Below are positions 1 through 8,207 of a DNA stretch of 17,453 bases, piece by piece. How positions within the stretch are numbered: position 1 is the first letter of the stretch; each line of letters opens with the position of its first letter. A program made the position numbers and the translations under genes. The DNA is taken from contig JAFGSO010000002.1 of assembly GCA_016934605.1 (NCBI GenBank), positions 1 to 17,453 on the forward strand, in the 5' to 3' direction. The DNA comes from Calditrichota bacterium. GTDB taxonomy: Bacteria; Calditrichota; Calditrichia; RBG-13-44-9. The notes beneath the pieces are model-generated. The model was not told the DNA's origin. It saw nothing but the letters and a program-made list of their open reading frames with translations, and ran no database searches.

Positions 1-20
1 AGTAACTAAATAAATTGCTG

Positions 21-1031
21 ATGGAAAAAAAAGGTGTATTACTGGTAAATCTCGGATCCCCTGCTTCTCCTTCCGTGAATGATGTGCAGAAGTATCTCTC
101 AGAGTTTCTGATGGATAAGAGAGTAATTGATGTACCTTATCCGCTGAGAAGGATTATTGTAAAGGGATTCATTCTTCCTTTCCGGTCGAAAAAATCAGCT
201 GAGGCTTACCGATTGATGTGGTGGAAGGAGGGATCTCCCCTGCTGGTGATCAGTCAACGGATCCAGGAAAAATTGATAATGAGGTTAGATGATCCGGTGG
301 TGCTGGGAATGCGGTACGGTAGTCCGTCTATCGAATCCGCGGTGCAAGAACTACTTTCTGCAGATGTAAACAGAATATTACTTATTCCACTTTATCCTCA
401 CTATGCCATAAGCACATTTGAATCCAGTGTTGTTGAAACCCGATCTGTTTTACGGGATCTGGCTCCGGAGCTAAAACTGGATATTTTTTCACCCTATTAT
501 AATCATCCGCTTTATGTGGAGGCACTGGTTCAGAGAAGTCAGAGCTATTTGACACAGAATTTTGATCATCTATTGTTCAGTTACCATGGACTGCCGGAGC
601 GTCATTTGCGAAGAGCTGATCCTACCGGTAATCATTGTCTTTCCGCTGCAGATTGTTGCGAAACATCCTCCCCTGCTCATCAAACCTGTTACCGGCATCA
701 GGTTTTAGAAACCACCCGATTATTTGTAGAGAAAGCAGCGATTTCTCCCGAAAAATATTCTATCTCGTTCCAATCCCGGTTGGGAAAGGATACCTGGACG
801 AGCCCTTTTACGTCAGATCAGATTATGAAACTGGCAAATGACGGAATTAAAAAATTGCTGGTCATCTGTCCCTCTTTTGTAACGGATTGTCTTGAAACCC
901 TTGAAGAAATTGGAATTCAGGGTCGTGAAATATTTCTGACGGCAGGGGGAGAACGGTTTGAGCTTATTCCCTGCCTGAACGATCATCCCGCCTGGATAAC
1001 TGCCCTGCAGAATTTTTCCGAATCTCTGTAA
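21..1031 (+). CDS. hemH: Ferrochelatase (HemH) with four-cysteine insert
   Basis: Inserts ferrous iron into protoporphyrin IX, the last step of heme synthesis. The N-terminus (GVLLVNLGSP) and the catalytic histidine motif SYHGLPER (His189 from the ATG at 21) are classic, as are FQSRLG and the C-terminal DCLETLEEI with the conserved glutamates. Total length is 336 residues, normal for the family. Between the histidine motif and FQSRLG sits a cysteine-rich insert with Cys206, Cys212, Cys213 and Cys223 (C-x5-CC-x9-C). Ferrochelatases with internal cysteines that hold a [2Fe-2S] cluster are known, and this pattern fits that class; the cluster itself is inferred. Three possible starts stand in a row (TTG 15, CTG 18, ATG 21). 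I chose the ATG because it gives the usual short N-terminus; no Shine-Dalgarno is visible. It is separated from hemX by a 109-bp gap containing a promoter, so it may be the last gene of an upstream unit or be cotranscribed by read-through. Confidence 0.96.
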   Translation: MEKKGVLLVNLGSPASPSVNDVQKYLSEFLMDKRVIDVPYPLRRIIVKGFILPFRSKKSAEAYRLMWWKEGSPLLVISQRIQEKLIMRLDDPVVLGMRYGSPSIESAVQELLSADVNRILLIPLYPHYAISTFESSVVETRSVLRDLAPELKLDIFSPYYNHPLYVEALVQRSQSYLTQNFDHLLFSYHGLPERHLRRADPTGNHCLSAADCCETSSPAHQTCYRHQVLETTRLFVEKAAISPEKYSISFQSRLGKDTWTSPFTSDQIMKLANDGIKKLLVICPSFVTDCLETLEEIGIQGREIFLTAGGERFELIPCLNDHPAWITALQNFSESL

Positions 1032-1080
1032 ATCATTTGATAATCCGCCTGATTAGTATCTTTAAATTTATTTTTTCACA

Positions 1081-1110
1081 TTGAAAAATTCAGATGATTT
1101 CTTATATTTG
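1081..1110 (+). promoter_or_regulatory. Bacteroidota-type promoter of the hem operon
   Basis: TATATTTG at 1103-1110 is a perfect match to the Bacteroidota -7 consensus TAnnTTTG. A TTG at 1081-1083 lies 19 bp upstream, as expected for the -33 element. Transcription would start a few bases after 1110, about 25 nt before the hemX ATG at 1141. The same bases can also be read as a sigma70-like TTGAAA and TATATT pair with a 16-bp spacer. No start-site data exist here, so this rests on sequence match and position only. Confidence 0.62.
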
Positions 1111-1124
1111 ACTGACTGGTCAGT
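1111..1124. promoter_or_regulatory. Candidate TetR operator ACTGAC-TG-GTCAGT
   Basis: A perfect inverted repeat of two 6-bp half-sites separated by 2 bp. It begins at the base right after the -7 element, so it covers the expected transcription start and a bound protein would block RNA polymerase. Half-sites of the TGAC/GTCA kind are common for TetR-family repressors, and a TetR-family gene lies in the operon this promoter would drive (4189-4851). I found no second copy in the window. The pairing of regulator and site is an inference from position. Confidence 0.6.
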
Positions 1125-1129
1125 TTATG

Positions 1130-1135
1130 AAAGGA
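1130..1135 (+). promoter_or_regulatory. Ribosome binding site fixing the hemX start
   Basis: AAAGGA lies 5 nt before the ATG at 1141. The reading frame is open back to a TTG at 1081, but that codon is the proposed -33 promoter element and would lie outside the transcript. This Shine-Dalgarno therefore supports 1141 as the true start. Confidence 0.6.
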
Positions 1136-1140
1136 AACTA

Positions 1141-1965
1141 ATGGTATTTATTATAAATTTTCTGAATACCCTTTTGCCCATTCTGTATTTTACCTGCACT
1201 TATCTGTATGGAGCCTATTTTTTCAGAAACGATGATTTTGCCGAAAAATATATGTCCCGAATATTGCAATTCACCGTTGCCATTCATTTCCTGGATGTGA
1301 TATTACGCTGGTATCATTTTGACCATTTTCCCCTGGCATCCATATTTGAGGCACTTACTGTTATCGGACTTGCAGCCATTTTGGTGTATCTGTATCTGGA
1401 ATTCAGGATTAAAGTGAAAACAACCGGGTTTTTCATTCTTGTCTTTATTTTCATATTGCAGCTTATTTCTTCTGCTTTTATCGATTTCACCGAATCTTTG
1501 CCGGAAATTTTGAAGAACCGTTTGTTTGTATTTCATACCAGCGCAGCAATTCTGGGTTATTCCGGCTTCGCCATCTCATTCCTTTACAGCCTGATGTATC
1601 TTCTACTGTTTCATAATATCAAAAAAAGCCGTTTTGGCGTCATTTATAGCCGGCTTCCATCCCTTGAAGTGCTTTCGAGCCTCAATTACTATTCTGCCAC
1701 TTTTGGATTTTTCTTCCTTACCGCAGCTATTGTTTTAGGAGGAATCTGGGCCAATAAAATCTGGGGGCAATTTCTATCGACGGATCCTAAAATCGTTGTG
1801 GCATATCTGACATGGTTTATTTATGGATTGGAAATATTTTCAGGAAGATTTTTAAACTGGAGCAGTAAAAAACTGGCATACCTGTCCATGAGTGGATTTG
1901 CAATTATCCTTTTTTCCATGGTAGCAGTTAATCTGTTCCTCACCTCATTTCATGAATTTCAATAA
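1141..1965 (+). CDS. hemX: HemX/CcsA-like cytochrome c assembly-family membrane protein
   Basis: A 274-residue integral membrane protein with about eight hydrophobic segments and almost no long soluble part. The C-terminal third carries a motif typical of the CcsA/CcmC/HemX family: GGIWANKIWG at residues 200-209 followed by a DPK and a conserved aromatic stretch (TWFIYGLEI). In the CcmC and CcsA branches this tryptophan-rich region handles heme for cytochrome c maturation. In Bacillus the relative HemX sits beside hemA and lowers HemA protein levels. Here it is directly upstream of hemA (14-bp gap), which favours the HemX role, but the sequence alone does not separate the two. The start at 1141 is chosen from the AAAGGA Shine-Dalgarno and because the upstream extension overlaps the promoter and operator. 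It is the first gene of the putative TetR-controlled operon. Confidence 0.82.
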   Translation: MVFIINFLNTLLPILYFTCTYLYGAYFFRNDDFAEKYMSRILQFTVAIHFLDVILRWYHFDHFPLASIFEALTVIGLAAILVYLYLEFRIKVKTTGFFILVFIFILQLISSAFIDFTESLPEILKNRLFVFHTSAAILGYSGFAISFLYSLMYLLLFHNIKKSRFGVIYSRLPSLEVLSSLNYYSATFGFFFLTAAIVLGGIWANKIWGQFLSTDPKIVVAYLTWFIYGLEIFSGRFLNWSSKKLAYLSMSGFAIILFSMVAVNLFLTSFHEFQ

Positions 1966-1979
1966 CATAACATGATCCA

Positions 1980-3251
1980 ATGGAAATTTATCTTTTAGGC
2001 ACAAATCATAAAACAGCCGATATAGAGTTCAGAGAAAAAATAGCTTTTTCTCCCGAAAATATCCCCAAAGCACTTCAAAAACTGAGAAGCATTGGAAATA
2101 TCACAGAAGCGGAAATCATTTCTACCTGCAATCGAACGGAAATCTATGCAGGATGTGATGAAATGTCTGATATATATTCCGTTCTGAGTGAATTTCTCTC
2201 CAAAAGTTCAGGAATGGATCTTACTGATAAACAGCATTTTTTCTACCGGATGAAAGGAGAACAGGCCGTTCAGCACCTGTTTAAAGTAGCTGCCGGACTG
2301 GATTCAATGGTTGTCGGAGAACCACAGATTCTGGGTCAGTTAAAGGATGCCTATCGGATTGCCACAGAAGAGCTTTCTACGGGTGTGCTCTTGAATCGCC
2401 TGATGAGTCAGTCGTTTGCCGTCGGAAAAAGAGTGAGACGGGAGACAAATCTGGGCGAAGGTGCAGTGAGCGTTGCCTATGCCGCGGTTGAGCTGGCTCA
2501 GAAAATTTTTAAGGATCTGGAGAAACGGTCTGCCCTGCTCATTGGCGCGGGAGATACCGGTGAACTCACTGCCCGTCATTTGAAGGAAAAGAGTATCGGG
2601 AAATTGTTCATCACCAACCGGACCCGTCAAAAGGCAGAACATCTGGCGGAGATGCTCAATGGAGAAATGATTGATTTCGAAAGAATGCTTGACGTTTTAC
2701 CAAAAGTGGACATTATTATAGGAACCGCAACAGCACCACAGTTTTTGATTGATGCATCGGATATCAGAAAACACCGATCCCATTCCGGTTCCCGAACGCT
2801 TTTCATGATTGATATTGGTGTGCCCCGGAATTTTGATCCGAAAATAAACCAGTTTGAATCGGTATTTCTGCATGACATAGATGATCTGGAACAAATAGTG
2901 GATCACAACATTTCCAAGCGAAAACAGGAAATTCCCAGAGCAGAATCCATCGTATCGGAAGAAACTGAAAAATTCCTGGAATGGAAGAGAAGTCTGCAGA
3001 TTACACCCACTCTGGTAGAATTACGAAAGAAGTTGGAGAATATTCGGCTATTAGAACTGAATCGTCACTGTTCTAAATTAAGCGATACGGAGTTTCAGAA
3101 AATAGATCGGGTGACCCGTGCCCTGGTCAATAAGGTATTGCATTTGCCAATGGTGGAATTAAAAAAATATGCTAATGGACATCCTGAAGGATTACTTAGA
3201 GTGGATATTATCCGGGAAATTTTTGGTTTGGGAGAAAAGGAAGATCTATGA
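1980..3251 (+). CDS. hemA: Glutamyl-tRNA reductase (HemA)
   Basis: Reduces glutamyl-tRNA(Glu) with NADPH to glutamate-1-semialdehyde, the committed step of the C5 route to tetrapyrroles. The N-terminal catalytic domain has LGTNHKTA at residues 6-13 and the nucleophile Cys50 in STCNRTE. VAAGLDSMVVGEPQILGQ follows at about 102-119. The NADPH domain starts near residue 186 with LLIGAGDTGE, and the C-terminal helical dimerisation domain runs from about 325 to the end. Length 423 is normal. There is no good Shine-Dalgarno before the ATG, only 14 bp after hemX, so translation may be coupled. The stop overlaps the hemC start by 4 bp (ATGA). HemA is usually the main control point for heme supply, often at the level of protein stability. 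Confidence 0.97.
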   Translation: MEIYLLGTNHKTADIEFREKIAFSPENIPKALQKLRSIGNITEAEIISTCNRTEIYAGCDEMSDIYSVLSEFLSKSSGMDLTDKQHFFYRMKGEQAVQHLFKVAAGLDSMVVGEPQILGQLKDAYRIATEELSTGVLLNRLMSQSFAVGKRVRRETNLGEGAVSVAYAAVELAQKIFKDLEKRSALLIGAGDTGELTARHLKEKSIGKLFITNRTRQKAEHLAEMLNGEMIDFERMLDVLPKVDIIIGTATAPQFLIDASDIRKHRSHSGSRTLFMIDIGVPRNFDPKINQFESVFLHDIDDLEQIVDHNISKRKQEIPRAESIVSEETEKFLEWKRSLQITPTLVELRKKLENIRLLELNRHCSKLSDTEFQKIDRVTRALVNKVLHLPMVELKKYANGHPEGLLRVDIIREIFGLGEKEDL

Positions 3252-4174
3252 CCGTCAAAATAGGAACCCGTGGAAGCCAGTTAGCTATGTGGCAAACCAA
3301 ATGGGTTCGAAAGAAATTATTATCGAATTTTCCGGATATCCGGATGGAAATTATTGTCATTAAGACTACCGGAGACAAAATTCTGGACTCTCCTCTCTCC
3401 AGAATAGGCGATAAAGGTCTTTTCACCAGGGAGCTGGACATTGCTCTACTGAAAGGTGAGATAGACCTGGCCGTTCATAGTATGAAGGATATTCCCACTA
3501 TATTTGATCCGGGATTGGCTATTGGTGCAGTCACAGAGAGATGGGATCCCAGGGATGCACTTATTTCCAGGCGGGGTATCAAATTGTCTGAGCTGCCGCA
3601 GGGAGCCATAATTGCGACGGGCAGTCTGCGCAGAAAAGCTCAGCTTCTTCATTTCAGACCGGATCTGAAAATTGTGGATATACGCGGAAATGTACCAACA
3701 CGATTGGAAAAATTTGATAAATCCGACTGGGACGGTATGATTCTGGCCACTGCCGGATTGCACAGACTTGATCTGGAGAAACGGATCAGTGAAATCGTTT
3801 CTTCCGACATTCTTTTGCCAGCTGTAGGTCAGGGCTGTTTCGGCATACTCATAAGGAAAAATGATGAAAAAATAATAAACATTCTGAAATCCCTGGATCA
3901 ACCAGAAATCGCCGATGCTGTGGATGCTGAACGGTCCATGCTCAGGAAGCTGGAAGGTGGATGCCAGGTTCCGATAGGTGCCCTGGGTGAATGTACCGAT
4001 AAACATGTTCACTTGCAGGGATGTATTGCAAGCCTTGATGGACAACGATTTTTCAGAGACAAGATCACTTTTCCCCGGGAAAAAGCACTTGAAGCCGGCA
4101 TTGCCCTGGCGGACCGCCTGACCGATGCCGGAGGCGGAGAAATTCTTGAAGAGATAAGAAAATCAATTAAATAG
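3248..4174 (+). CDS. hemC: Porphobilinogen deaminase (hydroxymethylbilane synthase, HemC)
   Basis: Joins four porphobilinogen molecules into the linear tetrapyrrole hydroxymethylbilane in the cytosol. The N-terminus IGTRGSQLAMWQ and the active-site aspartate segment DLAVHSMKDIP are intact. Cys239 in LEGGCQVPIG is the attachment point of the dipyrromethane cofactor. LRRKAQL and DIRGNVPTRL supply the conserved arginines that bind the growing chain. Length 308 is close to the E. coli protein (313). The ATG overlaps the hemA stop, with AAGGAAG about 5 nt upstream. It is followed after 14 bp by the TetR-family gene. Confidence 0.97.
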   Translation: MTVKIGTRGSQLAMWQTKWVRKKLLSNFPDIRMEIIVIKTTGDKILDSPLSRIGDKGLFTRELDIALLKGEIDLAVHSMKDIPTIFDPGLAIGAVTERWDPRDALISRRGIKLSELPQGAIIATGSLRRKAQLLHFRPDLKIVDIRGNVPTRLEKFDKSDWDGMILATAGLHRLDLEKRISEIVSSDILLPAVGQGCFGILIRKNDEKIINILKSLDQPEIADAVDAERSMLRKLEGGCQVPIGALGECTDKHVHLQGCIASLDGQRFFRDKITFPREKALEAGIALADRLTDAGGGEILEEIRKSIK

Positions 4175-4188
4175 AATGATAAGATAAA

Positions 4189-4851
4189 ATGAGAAAACCT
4201 GATCCGAATCTGTATGATAAACGGCGTGAACAGATAATAAATATTTCAGCTGCCCTGTTTGCCCGTAAAAATTTTCATGAAGTCCGTATGGACGAAGTTG
4301 CCAGGGAATGTGGCGTGGCAAAGGGATCTGTCTATAACTATTTCTCTACTAAAGAAGATTTATATCTCTCCATAATTATGTGCCGGATGGAGTCTCTGCT
4401 GGAGCTTCTTCAACACCGGATAGATTACAAACAGACTCCTTTAATTAATATCCGCCGTATTGTGATCCATATGTACAGTTTCATGTCTAAATATCCTCAT
4501 TTTTTCCAGATCTGGTATAAAGAAAAATTAAATTGCGAACGGCACTCTCATCAGAAAATCGGTCGAATATTCCATCAGATCCGAAATCTACTCAAAACAG
4601 CGTTAAACAAAGGAATTGACGGAGGTGTTATACATCCAATCCAAACAACAATTACTACAGACCTTATTTTTGGTACAATCGACGCTGCGGTTATTCGTGG
4701 CAGAACACTGAGTACCGAACAGAGAAAAGAAGAACGCATGCGTTTATTCGAATTCATTCTGAGAGCTATCGGTACGGAAAAAGCTCTGGAAATGCATGCA
4801 GCCGGACTAGATAATCCCGGGGAAATATCCAATTATGATTCTTCAGTCTAA
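4189..4851 (+). CDS. TetR/AcrR-family transcriptional regulator inside the hem operon
   Basis: A 220-residue protein with an N-terminal TetR DNA-binding domain. The helix-turn-helix lies at about residues 33-60, with the typical VARECGVAKGSVYNYF stretch followed by TKEDLYL. The rest is the helical ligand-binding and dimerisation domain, which carries several histidines and cysteines (Cys65, His94, His104, Cys116, His119, His121, His129), including NCERHSHQ. The gene is embedded between hemC and hemD: it starts 14 bp after hemC and its last 17 bp overlap the hemD start, so it is made with the heme enzymes. It is the obvious candidate to bind the ACTGAC-TG-GTCAGT palindrome at the operon promoter, giving feedback control. 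The ligand is unknown; heme or a porphyrin intermediate is a reasonable guess by analogy with the TetR-family heme sensor HrtR. A drug- or lipid-responsive role cannot be excluded. Confidence 0.9.
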   Translation: MRKPDPNLYDKRREQIINISAALFARKNFHEVRMDEVARECGVAKGSVYNYFSTKEDLYLSIIMCRMESLLELLQHRIDYKQTPLINIRRIVIHMYSFMSKYPHFFQIWYKEKLNCERHSHQKIGRIFHQIRNLLKTALNKGIDGGVIHPIQTTITTDLIFGTIDAAVIRGRTLSTEQRKEERMRLFEFILRAIGTEKALEMHAAGLDNPGEISNYDSSV

Positions 4852-5617
4852 AAAAATTCTTATCTGCCGTCAGGAAGACCGCGCAGCAGAACTAGCCGAA
4901 AATTTACGAAAAAAGGGAGCGATTCCAACGGTCTTTCCCACGTTTCAGATACAGGAAATTCCTCTGAATGAAATGGCGCTTGATAAATTTAAACACATGA
5001 AAAAGGACACCGTTCTGGCTGCAGGCAGCCCGAATGCAATTAAGTTTTTGAGAAAACTCTTTAAGCAAACAAAAATTCCCTGCGAGATTCTGCAAAACAT
5101 CCCGATTTATGTAGTTGGCGATAAAACAGCAAAAGCGTTTGAATCTTATTTTCCTGGTACAGTGATAATAAAAATTTATCCCAGGCTGCAGATACTGCTG
5201 GATGATATTTCAGAGACTTACCGGTACCAATCAATCACCGTGATTAATCCAACCAGCCGGCAGTCGTTACACAATATAAAACTGACAATTCCCGCAAATC
5301 TGGTATTACATAGAATTCCTTTATATGAAACTGTTTCCGCAAACATGCATAAAAAAAACATTCTATCAGAAATTCGCAACAAACATTTTGATGCGATCAT
5401 ATTCAGTTCTCCATCTTCTTTTGATGGATTTATCGATATTATGGGTGAGGGTGTTTTTTCGACAAATCCTGTTATAGTAGCTTTTGGACCCACCACTGCT
5501 TTACATCTGCGGGATACCGGTAAAATGGCTGATGTGATTCCATCGGCACCAAAGAGCGATAAAATAATAGATTCACTTGAAAAATTCTTTACCTGTGCAG
5601 AACAGGATGTCCAGTAA
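4835..5617 (+). CDS. hemD: Uroporphyrinogen-III synthase (HemD)
   Basis: Closes hydroxymethylbilane into uroporphyrinogen III with inversion of ring D. The protein is 260 residues, the usual size, and has the two-lobed HemD layout. The N-terminal lobe starts ILICRQEDRAAEL and contains VLAAGSPNAIKFL. The C-terminal lobe carries the weakly conserved FSSPSSFDGF and VAFGPTTALHLR motifs near residues 190-230. HemD is poorly conserved as a family, so recognition rests on these motifs plus its place between hemC and hemE. The start overlaps the TetR gene by 17 bp, with a GGGGAAA sequence upstream, and the stop is 2 bp from hemE. Confidence 0.9.
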   Translation: MILQSKKILICRQEDRAAELAENLRKKGAIPTVFPTFQIQEIPLNEMALDKFKHMKKDTVLAAGSPNAIKFLRKLFKQTKIPCEILQNIPIYVVGDKTAKAFESYFPGTVIIKIYPRLQILLDDISETYRYQSITVINPTSRQSLHNIKLTIPANLVLHRIPLYETVSANMHKKNILSEIRNKHFDAIIFSSPSSFDGFIDIMGEGVFSTNPVIVAFGPTTALHLRDTGKMADVIPSAPKSDKIIDSLEKFFTCAEQDVQ

Positions 5618-5619
5618 AT

Positions 5620-6687
5620 ATGAAAAATCCCAATATGCTAAAGAATTCGGTTAAAAATAATCTTTTTCTCAGAGCCTGTTATCGCCAGTCGGTTGTCCGA
5701 ACTCCGGTCTGGATGATGCGGCAGGCCGGCAGATATCTTCCCGAATACCGGGCCGTCCGCAGTAAATACGACTTCATTACCATGTATAAAACTCCGGAAC
5801 TGGCCACAGAAGTCACCTTACAACCGATTGATATTATCGGAGTAGATGCTGCCATATTGTTCAGCGACATACTTGTTATTCCGGAAGCGATGGGAATGGA
5901 GTTGATCTTTGAGGAAGGTCGGGGACCATCATTTCCGGAACCGATCCGAACAAATGAGCAGGTAAATAAACTGAAAACGGTGCATCCTGAGGATTCCCTT
6001 CATTTTGTGATGGATGCAATTAAGTTATGCCGGAAGGAATTAGACAATCGTGTCCCCCTGATCGGTTTTTCCGGCGCACCCTGGACGCTGGCAACCTATA
6101 TGATTGAAGGAAAAGGTTCAAAAAATTTCAATGAGATTAAAAAGTGGCGGTATGAAAATTCTGAATATCTGCACAATCTTCTCAACCGCATTACAGCTGC
6201 TGTTTTATCTTATGCCAAAGCACAGATTCGGGCCGGTATCCAGGCATTTCAACTTTTCGACAGCTGGGCAGGCATTCTGGATCCGCCCGGTTTCCGGGAA
6301 TTTGCTCTGAATTATGCCCGACAAATTCTCAGGGAGTTGAAATCGGAAAACATCCCGCTGATCTATTTTGCCAAAGGTGGTGGAATCTGGATGGATGCTC
6401 TGCAGGAATGCGAGGCAGATGTTATTGGACTGGATTGGACGGTAGATATTGGGGTGGCAAGATCACAGCTTGGTGCCAGATATGCTCTCCAGGGGAATCT
6501 GGATCCTACAGCACTGCTGGCCAGCCCTGAGAAAATCCGCAGGGAAGTCATCCGGATACTGGACAGTTACGGACACGGCGAGGGACATATTTTTAACCTC
6601 GGTCATGGTATTCTTCCGCAGGTTCCGGTAAATCATGCGCAGGCTTTCGTGGAAGCGGTTAAGGAAGAAAGCCTTAAATATCACTAA
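5620..6687 (+). CDS. hemE: Uroporphyrinogen decarboxylase (HemE)
   Basis: Removes the four acetate carboxyl groups of uroporphyrinogen III to give coproporphyrinogen III. The signature MMRQAGRYLPEYR lies at residues 32-44 (conserved Arg34 and Arg38). The catalytic aspartate is Asp83 in FSDILVIPEAMG. GAPWTLATYM and the C-terminal FNLGHGILP with its conserved histidine are also intact. Length 355 is normal. The ATG has an AGGATG Shine-Dalgarno about 10 nt upstream inside the end of hemD. HemE branches toward heme only; siroheme and cobalamin leave the pathway just before it. Confidence 0.97.
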   Translation: MKNPNMLKNSVKNNLFLRACYRQSVVRTPVWMMRQAGRYLPEYRAVRSKYDFITMYKTPELATEVTLQPIDIIGVDAAILFSDILVIPEAMGMELIFEEGRGPSFPEPIRTNEQVNKLKTVHPEDSLHFVMDAIKLCRKELDNRVPLIGFSGAPWTLATYMIEGKGSKNFNEIKKWRYENSEYLHNLLNRITAAVLSYAKAQIRAGIQAFQLFDSWAGILDPPGFREFALNYARQILRELKSENIPLIYFAKGGGIWMDALQECEADVIGLDWTVDIGVARSQLGARYALQGNLDPTALLASPEKIRREVIRILDSYGHGEGHIFNLGHGILPQVPVNHAQAFVEAVKEESLKYH

Positions 6688-6711
6688 TATTAATCCGAAG
6701 GATTTTGTTAA

Positions 6712-8145
6712 ATGACAATAAAACCGGCAAAACAATTATCCGGAAACGGCGATAATGATACAAAAATGACGGTGGATATAGAATTATTGAAGAAATATGA
6801 CCAACCGGGTCCGCGATATACCAGTTATCCGACCGCCCCCCAATTTCACGATGGCTTTGGTCCCAACGAATTACTTCAAGAAATTCAGACCGGCAGCGAC
6901 ACTGATCAGCCGTCCGCTCTCTCGCTTTACTTTCATTTCCCGTTCTGTGAATCGCAGTGTTACTACTGCGCATGCAATAATATTGTGACCAGAGACCGTG
7001 AAAGAATCAGCAGATACCTGGAAGATTTGAAAAGGGAAATCAGGTTATTCAGTCGGCAGATTCATCATAAAAGAAAAGTTGTTCAGATGCACTGGGGAGG
7101 AGGAACTCCCACCTATCTGACACCCCAACAGATTTCGGAAATTTATTCACTTATCTCCCAGCAGTTTGATTTTTCGGCCGATGCCGAAATCAGTATTGAA
7201 ATCGATCCGCGCCGACTTTCACCGGAGCATCTTCCAACGCTCCGACGCCTGGGTTTTAACCGGGTAAGTTTCGGTATTCAGGATTTTTATGAAAAAGTTC
7301 AGCAAACCGTCAATCGCATTCAACCGGAAACCCTCTCCCGACAGGTAGTTGCAGAAAGCCGGGATCTGGGCTTTGATTCGGTCAATATCGATCTTATTTA
7401 TGGATTACCATATCAGACTGTCGATTCATACAAGGAGACTCTGAATAAAGTCATTGATATAGATCCGGATCGTCTGGCGGTTTTCAATTTTGCTTATGTA
7501 CCATGGATAAAAAAACATCAGAAATTACTTCCGGCCGAGAGGCTTCCCGGTCCGCATGAAAAACTGAAAATTCTGAAACTGGTGATTGAAAAACTCACCT
7601 CCAGCGGATATGTCTATATCGGCATGGACCACTTCGCAAAACCGGAGGACGAACTTTCCATTGCCCTGAAAAATAATACTTTACATCGGAACTTTCAGGG
7701 CTATACCACCAGAGCCGGCACCGAAGTTCTGGCTATGGGAATAACCTCAATCAGTCAGTTAAAGAATGCCTATGCTCAAAATGTCAAGGATATCATAACT
7801 TATCATCAACGGATGACATCTGGTCAATTTGCCACCTCTGTTGGATTTCGATTGGATGAAGATGATCAGTTGCGACGCGAAGTTATTACGGAGCTCATGT
7901 GTAATAATATTATCCGAAAATCCCATTTTGAGAAAAAATATAAAATTGATTTTGATAGTTATTTCAAACATAACCTTGAAAAGCTGGATGAATTCCGCTC
8001 AGACGGCCTTATTCGCGATTCCGGTGATCTGATCGAGGTCAGCGATTCGGGTCGTTTGGTGGTTCGAAACATAGCCATGGTATTTGATAAATATCTGGCT
8101 CAGGATGCCCGGAAAAAACAACCCATATATTCCCGAACAGTGTAA
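6712..8145 (+). CDS. hemN: Oxygen-independent coproporphyrinogen III oxidase (HemN)
   Basis: A radical-SAM enzyme that oxidatively decarboxylates coproporphyrinogen III to protoporphyrinogen IX without oxygen. The [4Fe-4S] ligands are in CESQCYYCAC (Cys79, Cys83, Cys86, Cys88), followed by NNIVTR as in true HemN. This separates it from the HemW/HemN-like heme chaperones, which lack this exact pattern. The N-terminal PGPRYTSYPTAPQF segment is diagnostic of the genuine enzyme. MHWGGGTPTYL is the glycine-rich SAM-binding motif. A HemN-specific C-terminal domain fills the last 130 residues. Length 477 includes an N-terminal extension; a second ATG at 6766 would match E. coli HemN better, but the first ATG has a GAAGGA Shine-Dalgarno at good spacing. 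There is no oxygen-dependent hemF in the window. Confidence 0.96.
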   Translation: MTIKPAKQLSGNGDNDTKMTVDIELLKKYDQPGPRYTSYPTAPQFHDGFGPNELLQEIQTGSDTDQPSALSLYFHFPFCESQCYYCACNNIVTRDRERISRYLEDLKREIRLFSRQIHHKRKVVQMHWGGGTPTYLTPQQISEIYSLISQQFDFSADAEISIEIDPRRLSPEHLPTLRRLGFNRVSFGIQDFYEKVQQTVNRIQPETLSRQVVAESRDLGFDSVNIDLIYGLPYQTVDSYKETLNKVIDIDPDRLAVFNFAYVPWIKKHQKLLPAERLPGPHEKLKILKLVIEKLTSSGYVYIGMDHFAKPEDELSIALKNNTLHRNFQGYTTRAGTEVLAMGITSISQLKNAYAQNVKDIITYHQRMTSGQFATSVGFRLDEDDQLRREVITELMCNNIIRKSHFEKKYKIDFDSYFKHNLEKLDEFRSDGLIRDSGDLIEVSDSGRLVVRNIAMVFDKYLAQDARKKQPIYSRTV

Positions 8146-8207
8146 AAAAGTAAATAAGAAGAATAATTACAAACGATTTTCAGAGGAAATCCAGAGGAAT
8201 TGAAAAA

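Noticed and set aside
6712..8145. Assignment as the HemN-like heme chaperone HemW
   Set aside because: The CxxxCxxCxC pattern, the PGPRYTSYPTAPQF N-terminus and the full HemN C-terminal domain are those of the true oxidase.
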